Assembly (NCBI RefSeq): GCF_051859125.1
Contig: NZ_JBHYGG010000247.1
Span: 42,723-106,722, forward strand
DNA from: Gemmata sp051859125
Lineage (GTDB): Bacteria; Planctomycetota; Planctomycetia; Gemmatales; Gemmataceae
Length of the DNA stretch: 64,000 bases
Direction: 5' to 3'
Shown here: piece after piece, positions 57,626-64,000 of the stretch
Numbering within the stretch: position 1 is the stretch's first letter
Layout: every line of letters begins with the position of its first letter
Notes under the pieces: model-generated
What the model was told of the DNA's origin: nothing
Databases searched by the model: none
What the model saw: only the letters and a program-made list of their open reading frames with translations
Made by a program: the position numbers and the translations under genes

Positions 57626-57835
57626 TCATCTCTTCTGTGCGAGCCGCTCAGCGATCATCGGCAGTGCTGCCGCCTCCGCCACGAGCTGGCGGCCCAGCAG
57701 CTTGAACATGCCCCTCAACACGGGATCGGTGCGGATCCGCTTGCGGATCACGTCTGTGCTCAATCCGGTCCTCAAGCTGATGGCGAGCGGGCTCAGGAAC
57801 GGGGGCGGGTCGGCGGTCGCGGTGCTCGTGTTCAT
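57626..57835 (-). CDS. Small HTH-like protein, 69 aa
   Basis: ATG at 57833-57835. LSPLAISLRTGLSTDVIRKRIRTDPVLRGMFKLLGRQLVAEAAALPMI resembles an excisionase/DUF1580-like DNA-binding protein: a helix-turn-helix followed by a beta wing. It is possibly the island's excisionase. Confidence 0.5.
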   Translation of the reverse strand: MNTSTATADPPPFLSPLAISLRTGLSTDVIRKRIRTDPVLRGMFKLLGRQLVAEAAALPMIAERLAQKR

Positions 57836-57873
57836 GGTGGGCTCGTGGTGCGGGGTGCTCGACGGTCGGCCAA

Positions 57874-57899
57874 TGGCACGCCGACGTTTCGGCGTGCCA
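57874..57899. terminator. Hairpin in the 57836-58089 gap
   Basis: An 11-bp perfect stem TGGCACGCCGA/TCGGCGTGCCA with a CGTT loop. It lies downstream of the DUF1580-like gene on the minus strand and could be its terminator or a regulator site for the small HTH gene. Confidence 0.5.
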
Positions 57900-58089
57900 C
57901 CAACCGAGTGTACGGGCGACTATCAGTTGCCAGAGGTCCGTTGACCGGTTTCGCGGCGGGCCAGACGGGCGGGTCCAGGATGCCGACGATCAGCATCCCG
58001 GCTTCGGTGAGCGACAACCCTCGTCGCGTTGCACAGGTGAGCGGCAAGCGGCCGGCCCGCCAAATCTCGCCCGCGCGGGCGGGGACGGA

Positions 58090-58392
58090 TCAGACCCCGA
58101 GCCGTTCGAGTTCTTCCCCGGCCGCGGCACTCGCCCGCCGACGCTCGGCCGGGGACCGCGGGGCCGACGGCGCGGGTTCCGGCCCGGCGTTGAGAGCGGC
58201 GAGGAACCGGTCGAGGGCGGCCGCCGTGCTCATCAGCCGGCCGCCGACCTGGAGCGATTCGAGCTTCACGCCGCGGACGCCCCGCTGTGCCCACCTCAGC
58301 AGGGTCCGCGGGTTCAGGTTCTTCGTCGCGGGGTTCGAGCGGCCGACGGCGGCGATGGGGCGCGGGCCTTCGGCGATGAGTGCGGCGGACAT
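58090..58392 (-). CDS. DUF1580-like DNA-binding protein, 100 aa
   Basis: ATG at 58390-58392. ALIAEGPRPIAAVGRSNPATKNLNPRTLLRWAQRGVRGVKLESLQVGGRLMSTAAALDRFLAAL matches the DUF1580 pattern (W(A)xRGVRGVxLExLxVGG, then a helix ending RFLAAL) found on planctomycete mobile elements. It could bind DNA as an excisionase. Homologous to the island D protein at 60943-61251. A palindrome copy lies 9 bp after the stop. Confidence 0.7.
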   Translation of the reverse strand: MSAALIAEGPRPIAAVGRSNPATKNLNPRTLLRWAQRGVRGVKLESLQVGGRLMSTAAALDRFLAALNAGPEPAPSAPRSPAERRRASAAAGEELERLGV

Positions 58393-58646
58393 GGTGTTCG
58401 GCTCCGGGTGACACGACGGACACCAACGGCCGATGTGACAGGCACGACGGAGCGGCAGAGACGCGACACGCCGGGCCAAAAGCACTCGCGGAAGGAAGCG
58501 CGGAATCTTCCGCACAACTCGCCGGCGGTCCGCGATTCGTAGGGTGTTTTTGTCCGAGATGTGGTGACTTGTCCGTGGCGGTCGGGTATGCTCGTCCGCT
58601 AGAAATCCCTGGGTCTCGTGGGGGTTGAGCGGGGGTCCGGCGGTGT

Positions 58647-58691
58647 GTTCGGGACCAAGAGGTCGCAGGTTCGAATCCTGTCAGCCCGACT
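58647..58691 (+). other. attR of island C / attL of island D
   Basis: 45 bp identical to 42558-42602; only the 3' half of a tRNA-Pro is present, so it is a regenerated attachment site, not a tRNA gene. Island C ends here and island D begins. Confidence 0.9.
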
Positions 58692-58711
58692 CGTTTTAAG
58701 TTCTTCGCCGA

Positions 58712-58787
58712 ACGCCGGTTCCGGCGTACCCTCCGGTGGTCGGAGGTGCGGCAGAGTCCCTCGGAAGTGAGTAGTACTACTCACTTC
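58712..58787 (+). promoter_or_regulatory. Three-hairpin leader upstream of the island D integrase
   Basis: H1: ACGCCGG-TT-CCGGCGT (58712-58727). H2: CCTCCG-GTGGT-CGGAGG (58730-58746), followed by TGCGGCA and GAGTCCC. H3: a 24-bp perfect palindrome starting GAAGTGAGTAG (58764-58787). The ATG lies 21 bp downstream. The order, H2 loop GTGGT, the following TGCGGCA and the spacing match the island C leader, while stem sequences differ. Confidence 0.7.
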
Positions 58788-58808
58788 GCCGAGAAGGATC
58801 TGCACGCC

Positions 58809-60059
58809 ATGCCCAAGCACCGCATCCCGTCGTACCGCCACCACAAGGCCACCGGCCAGGCCGTCGTGGTCTACCAGGGCCACTCCCACTACCTCGGAAA
58901 ATTCGGGACGCCCGAGAGCCGGGTCGCCTACGACCGCGTCCTCGGGGACATTCTCGCGCGCCGAGTCTCGACGGCGTCCGCCCCGCTCCCACCGCCCGAA
59001 GTGACTCCAAAGGCCGCGGCTTCTGGACCGCCGCTCCTGGTGGGCGAACTGATCCTGCGCTACTGGCAGTTCGCGAACAACTACTACGTCAAGAACGGCC
59101 GGCCGACCGGCGAGCTCCACCCCCTCAAGTCCGCGCTCCGGGTGCTCCGCCGCCACTGCGGCGGCCTCCCCGTCACCGCGATCGGCCCGCTCGTGCTCCG
59201 GGACCTCCAGCAGACGATGATTCGCGAGCCGGTCACGCGGCGGGTCAAGGTCACCGCCCCGGACGGGACGGTCGCGTTTGAGACCAAGGTGGTCCGGGTG
59301 GGGTTGGCCCGCCGGACCATCAACAAGCAGATCGGCCGGGTCAAGCGGGTGTTCCGCTGTGCCGTCGCCGAGGAGCTGCTCCCGCCCGGCGTGTACGCCG
59401 CGCTCCGGGCGGCCCCGGGGCTGAAGAAGAACCGCTCGGCGGCGCGGGAGAAGGGGCGGGTGCGGCCGGTCGCGGCCGGGCACGTCGAGGCGGCTTTGGA
59501 GCGCGTGCCCCCGACCGTCGCGGCGATGGCCCGGGTCCAGTGGCTCTGCGGGTGCCGGCCCCAGGAGGTCGTGCTGATGCGGGCCGGCGACATCGACTGC
59601 ACCGGTCCGGTCTGGGAGTACCGGCCGGCGGTCCACAAAACCGAGCACGCGAACGACAGCGACGACGAGGCGCTGGAGCGGGTCATCTTCCTCGGCCCCC
59701 GGGCGCAGGCCGTGATCCGGCCCCTGCTCGCCGCCGCCCGCGGCGGGTACGTGTTCCGACCGACCCGGCCGCCCCAGCAGCGACCCAAGGCCAGGGCCGG
59801 CACGGGCGTGCGGGCCGCCCCGCGGAAGCACTACACGGTGGCGGGGTACCGGCAGGAGGTGCAGCGCGGCTGCCGCCGCGCCGGCGTCCCGGTCTGGTCC
59901 CCGAACCAGCTCCGGCACGCCGCGGCCACGCGCCTCCGCAAGGAGCTCGGGCTCGAAATGGTGCAGGCGGTGCTCGGGCACCGCGAACTCGGCGTCACCC
60001 AGGTGTACGCCGACGTCGACCGGGGGGCGGCCCGGAACGCCATGGCCCGGCTCGGGTGA
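58809..60059 (+). CDS. Tyrosine recombinase/integrase of island D
   Basis: 416 residues from ATG 58809 (upstream codons overlap the leader). MPKHRIPSYRHHKATGQAVVVYQGHSHYLGKFGTPESRVAYDRVL matches the island C integrase N-terminus. Catalytic motifs: LCGCRPQEVVLMRAG (Arg I), SPNQLRHAAATRLR (H-x-x-R), VLGHRELGVTQVYADVD (His, Tyr). It is diverged from the island C enzyme (roughly 40-45% by inspection) yet has the same att sequence and the same leader layout. Confidence 0.93.
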   Translation: MPKHRIPSYRHHKATGQAVVVYQGHSHYLGKFGTPESRVAYDRVLGDILARRVSTASAPLPPPEVTPKAAASGPPLLVGELILRYWQFANNYYVKNGRPTGELHPLKSALRVLRRHCGGLPVTAIGPLVLRDLQQTMIREPVTRRVKVTAPDGTVAFETKVVRVGLARRTINKQIGRVKRVFRCAVAEELLPPGVYAALRAAPGLKKNRSAAREKGRVRPVAAGHVEAALERVPPTVAAMARVQWLCGCRPQEVVLMRAGDIDCTGPVWEYRPAVHKTEHANDSDDEALERVIFLGPRAQAVIRPLLAAARGGYVFRPTRPPQQRPKARAGTGVRAAPRKHYTVAGYRQEVQRGCRRAGVPVWSPNQLRHAAATRLRKELGLEMVQAVLGHRELGVTQVYADVDRGAARNAMARLG

Positions 60060-60871
60060 TGGCCGTTGAGGCCGGCACTGACCCGTGTCCCGGCTGGCTT
60101 CCGGGACACGCCTTCCACCCCGAGTTCGTACTCAGCGAGGCCCCCGTGAAGCGCGACGAACCGAAATCGGCGGCAGAATTGTTCACGGGCGCTCGTGCGG
60201 CCGACAGGCCGACGTTCGACTGTTGGCCCCCGACGGATTGGTTCGTCGGGCCCGACGAGTCCACTGCAGGGGGTGGCCGGTTTGACTGGTCGCCCCCGCC
60301 GCCCGGGTTTTCGGTCGAGCTGGCGTACGCCTGGGTCGGACGTGTCGCGGACCTGTACCGGTACTGGGACGCGGTGAACTTCTCGTATTCGCACCAGAAC
60401 CGCCCGTCATCCTCGGCGCTCAGCAACGCATACCTTCTCGTCGGGGACTTGCGACGCCGCGGTTTGGTGCCGCTGGGTGGCTTCCAGATCTACCGGGTGC
60501 CGATGGACGATTGCCCTGTTGGCTTTGAGGCTCGCGAACTCGCGGTGGTGTCCGACTGGCTCGGCGGGGTGCTCCAGCAGGTCCCCCGCACCTCAACGAT
60601 TCGACTGGCCGCGACGCCAGCGACTGGAATCGTGACCGTGGACGGCGTCCAGTACCAGGTTGGTGACGAAGCGGCCTCGCTCGTGCAGGGCATCTTGGAC
60701 TCCGGCGAGTGGGTTTCCCTCAAGACCCTCAAGTCGCAAGTTCAAAAGGAGTATCGCCTCGAACTCAGCCACCCCGAGCGGACGCTGAAAAGACTTCCGA
60801 AGGAGGTCCGCGACGCCATCGACGTGGACCAACAAAGGGGCCACCGCATCAAGCCCGAATACCTGGGGTAG
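60059..60871 (+). CDS. Hypothetical protein, 270 aa
   Basis: The ATG at 60059-60061 overlaps the integrase stop (TGATG), so the genes are translationally coupled. Residues 75-130 (WSPPPPGFSVELAYAWVGRVADLYRYWDAVNFSYSHQNRPSSSALSNAYLLVGDLRRRGLV) and a C-terminal DEAASLVQGILDSGEWVSLKTLKSQVQKEYRLELSHPERTLKRLPKEVRDAI, predicted winged-helix-like, suggest a DNA-binding C-terminus. It may be an integrase partner. No known family. Confidence 0.6.
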   Translation: MAVEAGTDPCPGWLPGHAFHPEFVLSEAPVKRDEPKSAAELFTGARAADRPTFDCWPPTDWFVGPDESTAGGGRFDWSPPPPGFSVELAYAWVGRVADLYRYWDAVNFSYSHQNRPSSSALSNAYLLVGDLRRRGLVPLGGFQIYRVPMDDCPVGFEARELAVVSDWLGGVLQQVPRTSTIRLAATPATGIVTVDGVQYQVGDEAASLVQGILDSGEWVSLKTLKSQVQKEYRLELSHPERTLKRLPKEVRDAIDVDQQRGHRIKPEYLG

Positions 60872-60942
60872 CCGTCCCACACTTTGGGTACGGCCGTCCC
60901 AGCGAGCCGTCAGTGAAACAGCGTGCAGGACCGAGCATCACC

Positions 60943-61251
60943 ATGCCGGAGCACGCGATGATCGACATTAAGACCGAAAAGCTCATCTCTGTGGCTCAGG
61001 CGGCCGCCATGCTGCCGCCGACCCGTCACGCGAAGAAGACCCACGGCTCCACCATCATCCGCTGGATTCACCGCGGGGTCCGCGGCCGCCGCCTCGACGC
61101 GCTCCGCGTCGGCGGGTGCTGGTACACGTCGGTCGAGGCGCTCGCCCGCTTTGCCGAGTGTCCCCACGCCCCCGCCGACGAAACCATCGACTCCCCCAGC
61201 CGGTCGCGGGCGCGGCGCGCCGACCGCGAGCTGGACCGGCTCGGGCTCTAG
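60943..61251 (+). CDS. DUF1580-like DNA-binding protein, 102 aa
   Basis: ATG at 60943 (MIDIKTEK at 60958 is a possible later start). MIDIKTEKLISVAQAAAMLPPTRHAKKTHGSTIIRWIHRGVRGRRLDALRVGGCWYTSVEALARF fits DUF1580 (I-D-I-x-T-E-x-L, then W-I-H-R-G-V-R-G-x-x-L-x-x-L-x-V-G-G). Probably an excisionase-type protein. Each tRNA-Pro island carries one such gene. Confidence 0.75.
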   Translation: MPEHAMIDIKTEKLISVAQAAAMLPPTRHAKKTHGSTIIRWIHRGVRGRRLDALRVGGCWYTSVEALARFAECPHAPADETIDSPSRSRARRADRELDRLGL

Positions 61252-61360
61252 CGGCCCACTCAGGTATGTCCGAGACGCGCCGTACGCGACGCCCACGGCC
61301 CGGGCACCCGTCCCGTGAGTCCCGCCCCACCGACACCACACACCAGACCAGGTCTCTACC

Positions 61361-62371
61361 ATGCCACAGCGCGACCAACATCCTTCTCCGGCCACACGCG
61401 ACCCCGCGCCCCCGGCCGACCATGGTGTCCCGCTCGACGACCTCACGCCCCACGCCGTCCTCACCGCGTACGCGCACGCCGTCCCGGGGGCCGAGCCGTC
61501 GATGGACGACTACCTGGCGCAGATCGCACGGGGTGGGCTCCCCGTGCTCGTCGTCGCCGGGTCGATGATCTTGTTCGGGATGGTGGGCTTCCGGGCGGCC
61601 CAGCGGTCCGGGCGGTCGCGCGTCGAGGTCCGGGAGTGCGACGGGTGCGACGCCCTGTGCGAGACGGAACTGGCACTGCGTGCGGCCCAGCTCCACCTCG
61701 GGGCCGTGATCCGTCGCACGGCGCCGTCCCCGTTCGACGCGCGGCTCGTGACGGCGAGGCTGTACCAGGCCTGGGCCGGGGCGGTCGTCCGTCGGCCGCC
61801 GCGCAAGCGCACCGCGGAGGTGCGGCGGGAGCGCGAGGCGACGCGGCAGCGGATGATCCGGGAGGCGTTCGGCCGCGCCCAGCGGAGCCTCGAGCGCGAC
61901 CTCGTGCTGCTTCACCTACGGCCTGCACTCCAGGACGCTGTCCGGCTCGGGCGGCTTCCGGAGCGGGACGTCGAGACCGTCGCTCGCCTTGAACCCGAGC
62001 AGCAGCGGCGGCTGGCCGACGCGCTCGCCCGCGGCACCCCGTACTCCGAGGCCAGGGACGAGATCCTCGGGCCGCCGGACGGCTGCCACAAGTCGATGCA
62101 GGGTGCCCGGCGGGCGATCGGCACGGCAATCCGGACGTTCGCCCGGGAGGCCCGGGGTCGCGAGGACTGCTTCGCGCTCCGCGCGGACGAGTACCCGGAC
62201 GCTCAGTACGCCCACGGCCTGCTCTCGAACTGGCTGGGTGTGCCTCCCCCGGCCCAGTCCGTCGAGGCCGCGGTCGAGCAGATCGCCGACGAGGTGCGCG
62301 GCCGGCCCCATCGCCGAACCGACTCCACCGCCACCCGCGGCGGCCGCGGCGCGGCAGGAGGGACGCCGTGA
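61361..62371 (+). CDS. Membrane-helix protein, 336 aa
   Basis: ATG at 61361. A hydrophobic helix at about 56-76 (GGLPVLVVAGSMILFGMVGF) precedes CDGCDALCETELALRAAQLHLG and a long helical C-terminal half (RMIREAFGRAQRSLERDLVLLHLRPALQDAVRLGRLPERDVETVARLEPEQQRRL). Its stop overlaps the next start as GTGA. No known family; possible membrane anchor of the following protein. Confidence 0.55.
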   Translation: MPQRDQHPSPATRDPAPPADHGVPLDDLTPHAVLTAYAHAVPGAEPSMDDYLAQIARGGLPVLVVAGSMILFGMVGFRAAQRSGRSRVEVRECDGCDALCETELALRAAQLHLGAVIRRTAPSPFDARLVTARLYQAWAGAVVRRPPRKRTAEVRREREATRQRMIREAFGRAQRSLERDLVLLHLRPALQDAVRLGRLPERDVETVARLEPEQQRRLADALARGTPYSEARDEILGPPDGCHKSMQGARRAIGTAIRTFAREARGREDCFALRADEYPDAQYAHGLLSNWLGVPPPAQSVEAAVEQIADEVRGRPHRRTDSTATRGGRGAAGGTP

Positions 62372-63924
62372 CGCACACGCCGCGGACCACGCCGGTCGCG
62401 ATCACGCCCAGCGGCCAGTTCATCGACGTCATCCCGGCCCCGGTGTGCGGCGTCCTCGGCGCGCTCCGGGTCGGGCGCGTCGAGGACCGCGGCGGGAACG
62501 GCACCGAGTTCGCCCCCGGCGACCAGGCGCTGTTCGCCGCCGCCCGCACCGCGACCGGCAAGGTCAAGGTGCGGATGTGGGCTGGGATGGGGCCCGTCTG
62601 CCGGGGCCTCCTCGCGTCCGCGGGCGTGCGAGTCGTCGATGGCCCCCGCCCCGGTCGTGCCGAACCCGTTGCCGGTGCCGAACCCGTTGCCGGTGCCGAA
62701 CCCGTTGCCGACGCCGACTCGATGGCCACCGACCCGGCGGTCGTGCGGTTCCTCGGGGACCGCGAGCGGGGGCTCGTGCGGTACGGCCCCGGCGTCGACC
62801 CGCTGCTGCTCGTCACCCAGGTGTGCCTGGCGCTCGCCACCGCGCGGGTTGTCGTCATCGTTCGGCGGCGTGATGACGCTGTCGCCCTCACGCACCTGCT
62901 GGCCCGGCACGGCATCACGCCCGAGACGACGGGCGGCGGTGCCGTCCCGGATGTTCAGCGGCGGGTGGTGGTCACCCTGCTCGGGCAGATGGGGCTCGTC
63001 GACCTCGCCCGGGCCGACGTCGTGCTCGTCGTGGACGCGCTGTACGCGACCTGGACCGACCCGCTCACGGCCGCGCCGCTCACCGACCCGAACGACCCGA
63101 CGGTGCCGCCGGTGCGGACCGCGGTCGGGCTGCTGGAGCGCCTCGTCAACGTCGCCACCGCGAAGGTGTTCGGGTTCCTCCCGATCGACTACCCGCGCTC
63201 GCCCTTCGATATTGCCCGGTCCTGGCAGCTTTACGGCCCGGGCGAGCTGCTCATCCCGACCGTCGGGTCGATCGAGCGGCCGGTGCAGGTCGCGTTCCTG
63301 AACACGCACGTCGACAACTCGGTGAAGAACACGATCCCGTACATCGGCAACAAGATCCGGATGAACCCGGCGCGGAACCGGCGGCTCGCACGGGTCGCCC
63401 GTGCGCTCCAGATCGGCGACCACGAGGAACTCGTCCGACTCGTTCCGACCCTGGCCGCGATGCCGCACGTCGGGGTGCCGCAGCACGTCCTGCTGCTCGC
63501 CGAGAACCTGAAGCAGGCCACGGCGCTCGCAATGTACCTGCCCGGCTGGCCGCTCATCTCCGGCCTCGGCGACGACACGTCCAGCGTGAAGTACGGCGCG
63601 ACCGCCGCCACCCGCGGGGTCATCGCCACCGCCCTCGGCGTCGAGGCCCTGACCGGCGACGAGTACGGCGTCGTGGTCCGGGCCGACGCCGGGGACGGCT
63701 CCGCCCCGCTCCCCAAGAACTGGAGGGTGACGACGGACGCCGACGCACGGCCCCTGCTCGTCGTCGATGCCCGGGACACCGGGCACCCGCTCGCCGCATT
63801 CTGGTCGCGACAGCGGGTGCGGGGCTACCGGGCGGCCGGCTGGTCGGTCGTCGGCGAGGACAGCGACGTGGGCGCGTGGCTCCGGTTCCGCGAGACGGTC
63901 CTGAAGCGGAGGGGCCTCGCATGA
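62368..63924 (+). CDS. Hypothetical protein with degenerate helicase-like core, 518 aa
   Basis: GTG at 62368. After a TPVAITPSGQFIDVIPAPVCGVLG start, a 3x AEPVAGAEPVAGAEPVAD linker lies near residue 98-118 (from tandem GAACCCGTTGCCGGTGCC units). Residues 140-190 and 400-500 show alternating strands (LLLVTQVCLALATARVVVIVRRRDD; VVVTLLGQMGLVDLARADVVLVVD; VLLLAENLKQATALAMYLPGWPLISG), reminiscent of SF2 helicase domains but without a Walker A GKS/T. Possibly a degenerate ATPase or a related fold. Confidence 0.5.
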   Translation: MTHTPRTTPVAITPSGQFIDVIPAPVCGVLGALRVGRVEDRGGNGTEFAPGDQALFAAARTATGKVKVRMWAGMGPVCRGLLASAGVRVVDGPRPGRAEPVAGAEPVAGAEPVADADSMATDPAVVRFLGDRERGLVRYGPGVDPLLLVTQVCLALATARVVVIVRRRDDAVALTHLLARHGITPETTGGGAVPDVQRRVVVTLLGQMGLVDLARADVVLVVDALYATWTDPLTAAPLTDPNDPTVPPVRTAVGLLERLVNVATAKVFGFLPIDYPRSPFDIARSWQLYGPGELLIPTVGSIERPVQVAFLNTHVDNSVKNTIPYIGNKIRMNPARNRRLARVARALQIGDHEELVRLVPTLAAMPHVGVPQHVLLLAENLKQATALAMYLPGWPLISGLGDDTSSVKYGATAATRGVIATALGVEALTGDEYGVVVRADAGDGSAPLPKNWRVTTDADARPLLVVDARDTGHPLAAFWSRQRVRGYRAAGWSVVGEDSDVGAWLRFRETVLKRRGLA

Positions 63925-64000
63925 GCCTGTCGAACTGGAAGTTGATGAACGGCCGGTGGCGGCGGCCGAAGCCGTCGCCACGGTGGCGGGCCCGGCGCAC
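63921..64000 (+). CDS. Partial CDS at window end, 26+ aa
   Basis: The ATG at 63921 overlaps the previous stop as ATGA. The first residues are MSLSNWKLMNGRWRRPKPSPRWRARR, basic. Too short to classify. Confidence 0.45.
   Translation, partial: MSLSNWKLMNGRWRRPKPSPRWRARR

Larger units (their letters stand above)
44589..58080. repeat. GCCCGCGCGGGC palindrome family, eight exact copies
   Basis: Exact copies at 44589-44600, 45857-45868, 47308-47319, 48907-48918, 51263-51274, 52083-52094, 53857-53868 and 58069-58080; a one-mismatch copy at 56028-56039. Five lie 5-18 bp beyond the stop codon of a minus-strand gene; two lie within coding sequence; the 44589 copy is the centre of a 24-bp perfect palindrome. 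The usual extended form is CTCGCCCGCGCGGGCGGG on the plus strand. No exact copy was noticed outside island C. By chance roughly 0.05 would be expected in 16 kb of 70% G+C. Confidence 0.85.
42558..58691. mobile_element. Island C, integrated in tRNA-Pro(CGG), about 16.1 kb
   Basis: Bounded by 45-bp exact direct repeats, one within the tRNA-Pro gene and one at 58647-58691 where only the 3' part of the tRNA is present. It begins with an integrase 122 bp inside and carries a mix of regulatory genes, a toxin-antitoxin pair, ParB-like genes and phage-like virion genes. The lack of a capsid, portal or large terminase suggests a satellite or decayed prophage, or an island that hijacks a helper. A second integrase and island follow immediately. 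Confidence 0.9.
58647..64000. mobile_element. Island D, tandem integration at the same tRNA-Pro site, left part
   Basis: A second integrase starts 117 bp after the duplicated att site. The island continues past the window end; its own right att is not seen. Contents: integrase, an unknown protein overlapping it, a DUF1580-like protein, a membrane-helix protein, a large protein with degenerate ATPase-like features, and a partial gene. Confidence 0.8.

Noticed and set aside
58647..58691. A second tRNA-Pro gene
   Set aside because: Only the anticodon-loop-to-3'-end part is present; no acceptor 5' strand or D arm precedes it.
59540..60058. N-terminal extension of the 270-aa gene
   Set aside because: It is out of frame with and antisense-like inside the integrase; the overlap start at 60059 is a better fit.
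1..64000. CRISPR array
   Set aside because: No regular short repeats with unique spacers were seen; repeats found are palindromic or tandem of other types.
1..64000. Long opposite-strand and shifted open frames, many over 200 codons
   Set aside because: At high G+C stop codons are rare; these frames are Arg/Ala/Pro-rich and overlap better-supported genes.

Overview
The window is GC-rich DNA (roughly 70% G+C by eye) from a planctomycete, most likely a member of the Gemmataceae. The signs are TIGR02996-type repeat-companion proteins, DUF1580-like and DUF1570-like proteins, a Pro/Gly-rich secretome, a many-heme cytochrome with LVIVD-like repeats, and intergenic repeat families. About 18 kb of chromosome separates a phage- or plasmid-like element on the left from two genomic islands placed head to tail on the right.

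Region A (1-25.4 kb) is the right part of a large integrative element, probably a prophage or phage-plasmid; its left end lies outside the window. Thirty-odd minus-strand genes are packed with 4-base stop/start overlaps (ATGA, GTGA) or TGATG junctions. They form a DNA replication and recombination module: two tandem DnaN-like sliding clamps, a RusA-type resolvase, an ASCH-domain protein, an RdgC-like protein, a DnaB helicase, a YdaU/DUF1376 protein, a DEDDh exonuclease, a Rad52/22-like annealing protein and a PAPS-reductase-family protein, mixed with many small unknown proteins. A short scar appears to be all that remains of a helicase/DNA-methyltransferase pair. A tyrosine recombinase (24.0-25.3 kb) lies next to a tRNA-Leu(CAG), the probable attachment gene. 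No capsid or tail genes are visible here.

Region B (25.4-42.5 kb) is chromosomal. It holds two secreted proteins, a beta-barrel-like protein, a 479-residue unknown, a YdjI-like SPFH protein next to a YdjG-like zinc-ribbon membrane protein (together possibly a membrane-stress pair), pdxH, a SAM methyltransferase, a 1347-residue cytochrome with nine CXXCH sites and one CX4CH site, and a decayed transposase-like remnant. Several intergenic repeats occur, and two genes read into neighbouring sequence at their 3' ends.

Region C (42.5-58.7 kb) is a 16.1-kb island integrated in tRNA-Pro(CGG). A 45-bp exact direct repeat (42558-42602 and 58647-58691) bounds it, running from the anticodon arm to 2 nt past the tRNA. 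It carries an integrase, two ParB-family proteins, an XRE repressor with three operator-like repeats, a HigBA-like toxin-antitoxin pair, a SWIM zinc-finger protein, and a minus-strand set of phage-like genes (HTH/terminase-small-like, tape-measure-like, prohead-protease-like, a PKD-domain protein, a sulfotransferase-like protein). It has no recognisable portal, major capsid or large terminase, so it may be a phage-derived satellite. A 12-bp palindrome, GCCCGCGCGGGC, occurs eight times exactly in this island and was not noticed elsewhere.

Region D (58.7 kb to the end) is a second island in tandem at the same tRNA site. It has its own related integrase, a WYL-free unknown protein, a DUF1580-like protein and a membrane/ATPase-like gene pair. 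Both tRNA-Pro islands begin with the same arrangement of three hairpins between the att site and the integrase start. The hairpin stems differ in sequence but keep their pairing, and one loop (GTGGT) and the segment after it (TGCGGCA) are conserved. This covarying leader is the best candidate here for an undescribed regulatory element.
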